64,000 bases of DNA from Buchnera aphidicola (Kaburagia rhusicola ensigallis) (GTDB lineage: Bacteria > Pseudomonadota > Gammaproteobacteria > Enterobacterales > Enterobacteriaceae): NCBI GenBank assembly GCA_039830025.1, contig CP140040.1, forward strand, positions 396,001 to 460,000, read 5' to 3'. Positions 56,283 to 64,000 of the stretch are shown piece after piece. The translations under genes and the position numbers were made by a program. The notes beneath the pieces were generated by a model. It searched no databases. It saw nothing but the letters and a program-made list of their open reading frames with translations, and had not been told where the DNA came from. Within the stretch, counting starts at the first letter, position 1, and each line of letters opens with the position of its first letter.

Positions 56283-57381
56283 TTAAAATCCTTTTCTTAA
56301 ACTAGATAAAATAAAAAGATCTAAATCTCCATTCAAAACTGAATATACATCATTCACTTCTATTTTAGTTCTTAAATCTTTGATTCTAGAACTATCTAAT
56401 ATGTATGAACGTATTTGATTACCCCATCGAATATCTGATTTTTTATTTTCAAGTACTTTTTTTGCATTATTTTTTTTATTAAAAATTGCCTCATACAATT
56501 TTGCTTTCAATTGTTTTAGCGCTCTATCTTTATTTTTATGCTGAGAACGACTACTTTGAGATTGAGTTACTAATCCTGAAGGAATATGCGTAATTCGAAC
56601 AGCTGATTCAGTTTTATTAACATGTTGACCTCCAGCTCCAGATGCTTTATATACATCAATTCTCAAATCATAAGAATTAATTTTTACTTTTACAGGATCA
56701 TCAATATCAGGATAAACGAAAGCGGAAGCGAAAGAAGTATGACGATGATTATTAGAACTAAATGGACTTTTTCTTACTAAACGATGAATTCCTGTTTCAG
56801 TTCGTAACCAACCATAAGCATATCTTCCTAATACTTTTACTGTGACAGATTTAATTCCAACTATTTCACCGTGTGTTCTCTCAATAATTTCTGTTTCAAA
56901 ACCTTTATTATTTGCCCATTTTAAATACATTCTGAACAACATATTAGCCCAATCTTGAGCTTCTGTTCCTCCAGATCCAGATTGTATATCTAAATAACAA
57001 TTTAAATGATCGTTTTTTTTTGAAAAAACAAGTATTAATTCCAATTCATGAATCACATTATCTAATATATCTAATTCATTAATCACATCTCGTAATAACT
57101 GCTTATTATTTTCTTGAATAGACAACGTTAAAATATCTAACATTGCATCTAAATTTGATTCTATCTTATCTATAGAATAAACTAAATGGGTCAATATTTT
57201 TTTTTCGTGATTTAAACTTTCTATTAAATTAAAATTTTTCCATATTTTAGAGGATTTGAGTAAAATGTTAATTTCTAGCAATCTATTCTTTTTCTTACTA
57301 TAGTCAAAGAAATTCTTTTAAACTATTAATTTTATTGTTATACATTTGAACACGATGTTGTATTAAATTAATTTCGCACAT
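56283..57381 (-). CDS. prfB: Peptide chain release factor 2, with programmed +1 frameshift
   Basis: RF2 releases peptides at UGA and UAA. A first frame starts at ATG 57381 (MCEINLIQHRVQ) and stops at TGA 57306-57304 after 25 codons. Slipping +1 at CTT-TGA-C continues as LDYSKKKNRLLE and gives 365 residues, the exact E. coli length. The anticodon-like SPF motif (KSPFSSNNHRHTSF) and the catalytic GGQ (SGAGGQHVNKT) are present. E. coli has AGGGGG just ahead of the slippery site as stimulator; here the same place reads AAAAGAAT, so the Shine-Dalgarno-like element is missing. UGA serves as its own sensor of RF2 level. Confidence 0.95.
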
Positions 57382-57654
57382 ATTTTTGTTCTCTTAATCA
57401 TATTTTTAAACGACTATATTACAGAAACATAAAAATATACTTTTTCTGCACAAATTATTCTATAAATCTTTCAAAATAAACAAAATTTTTATGACATTTC
57501 GCACTTTCTAATAATAAATAATTTAAAACTTTTAATTCTAATTAAACATATATGTAGTTTAATTGACATTTTTATGCATATAAAAATATATATTTTCATC
57601 TCAAATTTTTAAAAGTATACTAATCTCTATTTAAAAAATAAGAAAAAAAATAAC

Positions 57655-58617
57655 ATGACAATGTTACTATCAAGCAACCAATATTTATCAAGCTTCTTAA
57701 AAAAAGATATAATGTTAATAAATTTAAGTAACTGGTCTCTAACAACAATAATAGGTAATGATAGTGCAAACTATTTACAAAGCCAAGTGACCATTAATAT
57801 CGATAAACTAAAAAAAAACAACCATGAATTATGTTCTCACTGTAACATTAATGGAAAAGTATTAAGTAATTTAAGATTGTTTCGAATCAATAAAAATCAT
57901 TATATGTACATTCAAAGAAAAAGTATATCTTACCATCAAGTAGCAGCGTTAAAAAAATATGCTATTTTTTCTAACGTTAATATATTTAATGATGATACGG
58001 TAAATTTATTGGGAATCACTGGAATAACAGCAAAAGAAAAATTAAAAAAATATTTTAATAAATTGCCCAATAAAAAATTCCCAGTACGTCATTATAATGA
58101 CATAATACTATTGTGGTTCAATACTCCATGCGAAAGATTTTTGCTTATCGCAAAAAAACATAATCCTATTTTAAAAAAAATATTAACATTAATAAAAGTA
58201 GAAAACACAGATAACCTATGGCTAGCTTTAGATATTAGTTCTAAATTCCCTATTATTGATCAAGAAATGAGCAAAAAATTTCTTCCTCAATCATTGAATT
58301 TAGAAAATTTAAACGGTATAGACTTCAATAAAGGATGCTATCATGGTCAAGAAATGATTGCTAAATCACAATTTAAAAAACTAAACCAATATGACTTGTA
58401 CTGGTTAATTACAAAATCTAATCGAATATTACATATAGGAGAAATAATAGAATCTAACTACGACGATAAATGGCACAAAATCGGACATATTTTAGCATTT
58501 GCAAAAATCGATCAAAAAACTACCTGGATACAAGCGGTATTAAAAAAGAGTTTTAAAATAGATAATACACTTCGTATAAAAAATGATGAAGAAAGTAATT
58601 TATATATAAAAAAATAA
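57655..58617 (+). CDS. ygfZ: Folate-binding protein YgfZ
   Basis: YgfZ is a GcvT-like tetrahydrofolate-binding protein that supports assembly or repair of certain Fe-S enzymes, MiaB among them in E. coli. The 320 residues (E. coli 326) include the signature FNKGCYHGQEMIAKSQF near 224-240, with the conserved Cys. It lies immediately before miaB here, although they are far apart in E. coli, which fits the proposed link. Confidence 0.93.
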   Translation: MTMLLSSNQYLSSFLKKDIMLINLSNWSLTTIIGNDSANYLQSQVTINIDKLKKNNHELCSHCNINGKVLSNLRLFRINKNHYMYIQRKSISYHQVAALKKYAIFSNVNIFNDDTVNLLGITGITAKEKLKKYFNKLPNKKFPVRHYNDIILLWFNTPCERFLLIAKKHNPILKKILTLIKVENTDNLWLALDISSKFPIIDQEMSKKFLPQSLNLENLNGIDFNKGCYHGQEMIAKSQFKKLNQYDLYWLITKSNRILHIGEIIESNYDDKWHKIGHILAFAKIDQKTTWIQAVLKKSFKIDNTLRIKNDEESNLYIKK

Positions 58618-58739
58618 ACTATGTTTTGCATAAATACACTTGCACAATTAGATGTTATTTTATAAAAAATTATGTATATCCATTTTAATATATTTATACT
58701 AACATCTGTTTAACATTTTGACTGCAACGCGATAATAAA

Positions 58740-60101
58740 ATGATAAAAAAAGAAAATATATACATAAAAACTTGGGGTTGTCAAATGAACGAATATGATT
58801 CCTCAATGATAACTCAACTATTGAAAAAAAAGCATTACTTCCAAGAAACTCACCTTCCTGAGTTAGCTGACATCTTAATTCTTAATACTTGCTCTATCCG
58901 CGAAAAAGCGCAAGAAAAAGTTTTTCATCAATTAGGAAGATGGAAAAAATTAAAAAATAAAAATCCTAATATAATTATTGCAGTAGGTGGTTGTGTAGCA
59001 ACACAAGAAGGAAAAGAAATCTATAAACGCGCAAACTACGTTGATATAATATTTGGTACGCAAACGTTACATAGATTGCCAAATATGATAAAAAAAGTAA
59101 AAGAACGAAATAAACACGTTATTGACATTGAATTTCCCTTAATCGAAAAATTTGATACTATTGAATATCCTGATTATCCGGGAGTGACAGCATATGTAAC
59201 GATAATAGAAGGATGCAACAAATTCTGCTCATTTTGCATTGTGCCTTATACTAGAGGCTATGAAATTAGCCGTCCAGTCGACGAAATATTATTAGAAATT
59301 TCTATATTAGCTGAAAGAGGAGTTCGAGAAATTAACTTGTTAGGACAAAATGTTAATGCATACAAGGGAAAAACTTTTGATGGGAAAATTTGTAAATTTT
59401 CAGAACTATTAAGATTAGTAGCATTAATAAAAGGTATTGATAGAATTAGATTCACAACAAGCAATCCTATTGAATTTACTGATGACATCATAGATGTTTA
59501 TTCTGATACAAAAAAAGTAGTAAGTTTTTTACATTTACCTGTACAAAGTGGATCTGATAGAATTTTGCAATTAATGAAAAGAGCTCACAATATTAAAGAA
59601 TATAAAAATATTATACAAAAAATAATTTCGCATCGTCCTAATATGCAAATTAGTTCAGACTTTATTGTTGGATTTCCAGGAGAAACACAAGAAGATTTCG
59701 AACAAACATTACGTTTAATTAAAGAAATGAATTTTGATATGAGTTTTAGCTTTATTTATTCTTCTCGTCCAGGTACACCAGCATCAGAGTTATTGGATCA
59801 TACTTCATTAGACGAAAAAAAAACAAGATTGTATGAACTTCAAAAGCTAATTAATAAAAATACAAAGTCATGGAATGAAAAAATGTTAGGAAGTATACAA
59901 TCAATACTAGTCGAAGGACCATCTCATAGAAATCCTATGGAACTATCAGGAAGAACAGAAAACAATCGTATAGTCAACTTTGAAGGACACTCAAATATGA
60001 TAGGAAAATTTATTAATTTAAAAATTATAGGAATAAATCCTCATTCTCTCAAGGGAAGTTATTCCAAAACATTTAATAATAAAAATCAAAAAATAACTTA
60101 A
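58740..60101 (+). CDS. miaB: tRNA-2-methylthio-N6-dimethylallyladenosine synthase
   Basis: MiaB is a radical-SAM enzyme that adds a methylthio group to i6A37 of tRNAs reading UNN codons. The 453 residues (E. coli 474) have the N-terminal UPF0004 cluster cysteines ([30 protein letters not shown]). The radical-SAM motif is [16 protein letters not shown], and a C-terminal TRAM domain binds RNA. All six cluster cysteines are present. ybeZ, which follows in E. coli, is gone, so ybeY comes next. Confidence 0.97.
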   Translation: MIKKENIYIKTWGCQMNEYDSSMITQLLKKKHYFQETHLPELADILILNTCSIREKAQEKVFHQLGRWKKLKNKNPNIIIAVGGCVATQEGKEIYKRANYVDIIFGTQTLHRLPNMIKKVKERNKHVIDIEFPLIEKFDTIEYPDYPGVTAYVTIIEGCNKFCSFCIVPYTRGYEISRPVDEILLEISILAERGVREINLLGQNVNAYKGKTFDGKICKFSELLRLVALIKGIDRIRFTTSNPIEFTDDIIDVYSDTKKVVSFLHLPVQSGSDRILQLMKRAHNIKEYKNIIQKIISHRPNMQISSDFIVGFPGETQEDFEQTLRLIKEMNFDMSFSFIYSSRPGTPASELLDHTSLDEKKTRLYELQKLINKNTKSWNEKMLGSIQSILVEGPSHRNPMELSGRTENNRIVNFEGHSNMIGKFINLKIIGINPHSLKGSYSKTFNNKNQKIT

Positions 60102-60204
60102 AATATATAAATTTTTTATTTATAAAAATCTGATAAAATATAAAATAATGTTATATTATATTCTAAAATATTTATTCATTATAAATAATATCCTTGCAAT
60201 TATC

Positions 60205-60663
60205 ATGACAGAAATTATTATTGATTTACAAACAGCTTGTTCTAAGAAATCATATTTTCCAAAAAAATCAAAATACTTAGAATGGATACAAGCTAGTCTA
60301 AATAAAAAAAAAATTAATGTAGAAATAACAATAAGAGTTGTGAGAACATGTGAAATGCAATTTTTAAATTATAAATATAGAAATAAAAATAAAACTACCA
60401 ACATATTATCGTTTCCATCTACTACGTATAAAACAATGCAATCTTATTTTATTGGTGACTTAATCATTTGCAGTGACGTTATTAAAAAAGAAGCTAATAC
60501 TTATAATAAAAATATAGAATCACATTGGGCACATATGATAGTACATGGTACATTACATTTATTAGGGTACGACCACAAAAATTACTATAATTTAAAAAAA
60601 ATGCAAAGTTTAGAAACCAAAATTATGTTGTCTTTAGGATATAAAAATCCTTACTTAGAATAA
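60205..60663 (+). CDS. ybeY: Endoribonuclease YbeY
   Basis: YbeY is a zinc-dependent RNase for 16S rRNA 3'-end maturation and 70S quality control. The 152 residues (E. coli 155) have TTNILSFPS, GDLIICSDVI and the zinc motif HGTLHLLGYDH. ATG 60205 gives MTEIIIDLQTAC, matching the family; an upstream ATG at 60148 adds 19 hydrophobic residues with no counterpart. Confidence 0.95.
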   Translation: MTEIIIDLQTACSKKSYFPKKSKYLEWIQASLNKKKINVEITIRVVRTCEMQFLNYKYRNKNKTTNILSFPSTTYKTMQSYFIGDLIICSDVIKKEANTYNKNIESHWAHMIVHGTLHLLGYDHKNYYNLKKMQSLETKIMLSLGYKNPYLE

Positions 60664-60747
60664 AATAATACTACAAACACTTTCTTAAAACTTTTTTAAA
60701 AAAATTCAACTAAAATTAACATATAAAAAAATCTTTATTAACATGTT

Positions 60748-61647
60748 ATGAATGATGATGATTCTCGATATAATAATAGACATAATAAAAAAAATTTCTT
60801 TTCTATTTTATTAAATCAAATATTTCATGAAGAACCAAAAAATAAAAAAGAACTATTAGCATTAATACGATATTCAAAAAAAAACAAGTTAATAGACCAA
60901 GAAACTTGTAATATGTTAGAAGGAGTTATTGACATAACACAACAAAAAGTTCGAGAAATAATGATACCTCGGACGCAAATGATCACTCTAAAATTAACTT
61001 ATTCACTAAAAAAATGTCTAGATATAATTATAGAATCCGCTCACTCACGATTTCCTGTGATGAACTATGACGAAAACTACATCGAAGGATTTTTAATAGC
61101 TAAGGACTTTTTACCTTTTATAAAAAATGAACAAAATAACTTTTGTATAAAAAAAATATTAAGACCAGCTGTTGTAGTTCCTGAAAGTAAACACGTAAAC
61201 TGTATGTTGAAAGAATTTCAATTAAAAAAAAGTCATATGGCAATGGTAGTAGATGAATTTGGAGCAGTTTCTGGATTAGTAACAATAGAAGACATATTGG
61301 AATTAATCGTAGGTAATATTGATGATGAATACGATGAAAATAAATCTAATATTCAACAATTAAACAAATATGAATTTATAGTAAAATCTTTTACTTCTAT
61401 AAAAGAATTTAATGATACCTTTAAAACTAATTTCAATAACGAAGAAGTAGATACTATTGGTGGTTTAATTATAAAAAGATTAGGACATCTTCCTATACAA
61501 GGCGAACTTATAAATATTTCTAAATACGTATTTAAAGTTAATATGGCCAATAATAGAAAAATTATAAAATTACAAGTTACTATTCCGAAAGATACAAACT
61601 ATCTCGAATTATCAAAAAAAAATAAAAAAATTCATACAATACGGTAA
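60748..61647 (+). CDS. corC: CorC/YbeX family protein with CBS domains
   Basis: CorC (YbeX) is a cytosolic CBS-pair protein implicated in magnesium/cobalt efflux and, in E. coli, in ribosome maturation together with its neighbour YbeY. The 299 residues (E. coli 292) contain REIMIPRTQMITL, a pair of CBS domains (about 70-190) with DEFGAVSGLVTIEDILELIVGNI-type core, and a C-terminal CorC_HlyC domain. No membrane segment is present. It follows ybeY as in E. coli; lnt, next in E. coli, is not seen. Confidence 0.95.
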   Translation: MNDDDSRYNNRHNKKNFFSILLNQIFHEEPKNKKELLALIRYSKKNKLIDQETCNMLEGVIDITQQKVREIMIPRTQMITLKLTYSLKKCLDIIIESAHSRFPVMNYDENYIEGFLIAKDFLPFIKNEQNNFCIKKILRPAVVVPESKHVNCMLKEFQLKKSHMAMVVDEFGAVSGLVTIEDILELIVGNIDDEYDENKSNIQQLNKYEFIVKSFTSIKEFNDTFKTNFNNEEVDTIGGLIIKRLGHLPIQGELINISKYVFKVNMANNRKIIKLQVTIPKDTNYLELSKKNKKIHTIR

Positions 61648-62547
61648 CAATCAATGTTATATGCTTAATGAAATCAAAAAAATTTTATTTTTAAAAAATA
61701 AATGTTTTTATAAATTAAAAACAAGAAGTAAGTACAAAGTTCATTTATTAAATGCTAAAATATATTAAATATATTCTAGTATATATTTTATTAATTCTTA
61801 TTTTTTATAAAAAGTTTACAATTTATCATGTCAATAACATATTTTTATGCATTAATTTATGGTAAAATACCCAATTCTAAATTCAAATCAAATAAAACAT
61901 ACTTTTAATCAAAAAATTTAATTTTACTTTATGTTAAAACTTATATTTTTTCATGTTATTTTATTAAATTTTTAAACAGCTTACGCATACCATAAAAATA
62001 ATAGTACTATTTATTAACATAATGTCATTAAAAGATACGCTTCTAAACTCCTACTATAGAAGTAATTACTTTTTACGCTTATAATTACTTCTAATTTTAA
62101 TTTCGCTATTTAAAAATAACGTATCTAACACTTAATTATCTCGTATTAAAAAAATTGTTTATACTCTATCATTCAGCTATCTATAATGATGTTAAAATAA
62201 GCCACTCATAAACACAAAATTAATAATAAATTATTTTTTAAAATCAAAAACTATTGTTTAATTTATATAAATGTTTTATTTTTTCTATTTTGAGTAACAT
62301 CTAGTTAAAAAATTTCTTAAAATATATCAAAATTATAAAAGCATTAAATAAAAAATAATAATTCATATCCATAAACAACATAAATTAAAATTTTATCAAA
62401 TTTAAAATTTATATTTAAAAGCAAAAAAATAAATGCAAAACATGAATTCTTATTAACATTTTTTATAAATTCTCACTATTCAATCATCAAAATAACATAC
62501 AAAATTTATTTTTTAATTCTATTACAATACAAAAAATGAATATAAAA
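61648..62547. other. 0.9-kb gene-free region between corC and leuS
   Basis: No credible frame on either strand. In E. coli corC is followed by lnt; I searched by eye for Lnt motifs (NKNHLVPFGEF, CYE) and found nothing. One clear hairpin lies at 62057-62093, over 400 nt from corC. A promoter for leuS is expected near the right end. Confidence 0.55.
62057..62093. terminator. Isolated stem-loop in the corC-leuS spacer
   Basis: TAGAAGTAATTA (62057-62068) pairs perfectly with TAATTACTTCTA (62082-62093) around a 13-nt loop, followed by ATTTTAATTT. It could be the distal terminator of corC, or a leftover terminator of a lost gene. Confidence 0.5.
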
Positions 62548-64000
62548 ATGAAAAAAAAATATATGCCCAAAGAAATAGAAAACAATATTCAAAAATTATG
62601 GGAAAAGAACAACATGTTTTCAGTAACTGAAAACAAAAAACAAGAAAAATATTATTGTCTTTCTATGATTCCTTATCCTTCTGGAAAATTACATATGGGA
62701 CATGTAAGAAATTACACCATTAGTGATGTTGTAGCAAGATATCAACGAATGATTGGGAAAAACGTATTACATCCTATGGGATGGGACGCATTTGGACTAC
62801 CTGCAGAAATAGCTGCCATACAAAATAACGTTAGTCCTGCTATATGGACTAATAACAATATAAGTTATATGAAAAAACAACTGCAATCATTAGGATTAAG
62901 TTACGATTGGAATAGAGAAATTACAACTTGTTCACCTGAATATTACAAATGGGAACAATGGTTTTTTATAGAACTATACAAAAAAAATTTGGTATACAAA
63001 AAAAAATCTTGGGTAAATTGGTGTACAACAGATCAAACAATCTTAGCTAATGAACAAGTTATCAACGGATTATGTTGGCGTTGCAATACCAAAATTATTA
63101 AAAAAAATATTTCTCAATGGTTTATTAAAATTACAAATTATGCCGAAGAATTATTAAATGGATTAAAAAAATTAAAAAAATGGCCTAATAAAGTAAAAAA
63201 AATGCAATCCAACTGGATTGGTCTTTCTTATGGAGCAACAATAAATTTAAAATTGTCTGATACGCAAGAAAAATGCAAAGTTTTCATATCTCAACCTGAA
63301 GTATTAATGGGGGCAACATTTGTCGCAATTTCACCTTTTCACAAATTAGTTAAAAAAATATCTAATATCAACCGAGATGTACATCATTTCATTAAAAAAA
63401 AATCTTACCTTAATCTAAATTATAATAATTTTGAAAAAAATGAAGGAATTAATACCGGAAAATTTGCTTTTCATCCAATAACTGAAAAAAAAATACCTAT
63501 ATGGATAGCCAACTATATAATATCTGAATATAACACTAAAGCAATATTAGGTGTACCTGCTCATAATCAAAACGACCTTGATTTCGCAAAAATACATCAC
63601 CTCACTATTAAACCAGTAATACTTGATGAAAATGATAAAATACCCAATATACAAACCATAGCTATGACTAAACCAGGAAAATTATTTAATTCTGAACAAT
63701 ATGATAATCTACATACTAAGGAGGGATATCTTTCCATAATATCAGAACTAAAAAACCGAAAAATAGGAGAAAAAACAACACATTGTAAACTTAAAGATTG
63801 GGGAGTATCAAGACAACGCTATTGGGGAGTCCCTATTCCAATGGCAACTTTAGAAAACAATGAGATCGTTCCTATACCAGAAAAATACCTTCCTATAAAA
63901 TTATTATCTGAAAAAACAAATACTACATACACCCATAACTATTTTTCAAATACTTTTAAAAAAAAGAAAATATATATCAACGGGAAAATAGCACTATGCG
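62548..64000 (+). CDS. leuS: Leucyl-tRNA synthetase, 3' part outside window
   Basis: LeuS charges tRNA-Leu; two of its substrates are encoded in this window. The 484 codons present show the class I signature PYPSGKLHMGHVRNYT, the zinc-like NWCTTDQT and LCWRCNTK, the CP1 editing insertion and the RQRYWGVPIPM return to the core; the KMSKS part is off the edge. In CP1, the editing motif TTRPDTFMG of E. coli reads ISQPEVLMG (63286-63312), and GTGAVMAVPGHDQRD reads NTKAILGVPAHNQND, so proofreading is probably lost. ATG 62548 (MKKKYMPKEIE) matches the family start; ATG 62536 is an alternative. Confidence 0.97.
   Translation, partial: MKKKYMPKEIENNIQKLWEKNNMFSVTENKKQEKYYCLSMIPYPSGKLHMGHVRNYTISDVVARYQRMIGKNVLHPMGWDAFGLPAEIAAIQNNVSPAIWTNNNISYMKKQLQSLGLSYDWNREITTCSPEYYKWEQWFFIELYKKNLVYKKKSWVNWCTTDQTILANEQVINGLCWRCNTKIIKKNISQWFIKITNYAEELLNGLKKLKKWPNKVKKMQSNWIGLSYGATINLKLSDTQEKCKVFISQPEVLMGATFVAISPFHKLVKKISNINRDVHHFIKKKSYLNLNYNNFEKNEGINTGKFAFHPITEKKIPIWIANYIISEYNTKAILGVPAHNQNDLDFAKIHHLTIKPVILDENDKIPNIQTIAMTKPGKLFNSEQYDNLHTKEGYLSIISELKNRKIGEKTTHCKLKDWGVSRQRYWGVPIPMATLENNEIVPIPEKYLPIKLLSEKTNTTYTHNYFSNTFKKKKIYINGKIALC

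Noticed and set aside
56283-57381. prfB first looked like a gene with a missing 5' end or a frameshift pseudogene.
   Set aside because: The upstream 25 codons and CTT-TGA-C match the programmed frameshift of RF2 genes, and the sum is exactly 365 residues.
61648-62547. Relic of lnt after corC.
   Set aside because: None of the conserved Lnt motifs could be found in any frame.

Overview
The window is a very AT-rich stretch of a reduced gammaproteobacterial genome. Nearly every gene is a short-to-full-length version of an Escherichia coli housekeeping gene, in blocks that keep E. coli order. Mobile elements, CRISPR arrays and prophage genes are absent. Intergenic spaces are degraded and poly(A)-rich, and polA is cut down to its 5' nuclease domain. 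Together these point to an obligate aphid endosymbiont of the Buchnera aphidicola type. The strain cannot be named from the sequence alone.

Layout. 1-7023 (minus): the nusA-infB-rbfA-truB-rpsO-pnp operon for transcription, translation initiation and RNA decay, with pnp cut by the window edge. 7203-7411: a 127-nt near-perfect palindrome directly at the 3' end of tRNA-Leu(GAG). 7459-12828 (minus): secG, glmM, ftsH, rlmE, greA. 13221-16757 (plus): ibaG-murA, rplU-rpmA-obgE. 16991-17827 (minus): rplM-rpsI. 18330-23246 (plus): pheA, ffh, then rpsP-rimM-trmD-rplS with rimM frameshifted. 23410-30539: tldD, aroQ, rluD, alaS, csrA, tRNA-Ser(GCT), tRNA-Arg(ACG). 30681-35746: gshA, endA, fau, zapA, rpiA and the tRNA-Met/Leu/Gln cluster. 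35951-43177: glnS, pyrG, eno, then ftsB-ispD-ispF. 43178-45697 is a gene desert that holds a decayed mutS. 45698-57381: dsbA, truncated polA, engB, typA, gmk, lgt-thyA, lysA, prfB-lysS. 57655-64000: ygfZ, miaB, ybeY, corC and the 5' half of leuS.

The genes form an information-processing core: ribosomal proteins, tRNA and rRNA modification, four tRNA synthetases, IF2, RF2, SRP and GTPases. Around it is a thin metabolic layer. Two genes fit nutritional symbiosis: pheA (phenylalanine) and lysA (lysine). Others serve isoprenoid precursors (ispD, ispF), peptidoglycan (glmM, murA), glutathione (gshA), CTP, dTMP and glycolysis.

No new multi-gene system was found. The best leads are a recognisable mutS fossil, a rimM with a poly(A) frameshift and no normal start codon, an LeuS whose editing-site motif has been replaced, a PheA with altered feedback motifs, a prfB frameshift site lacking its Shine-Dalgarno stimulator, and the 62-bp-arm inverted repeat beside tRNA-Leu.
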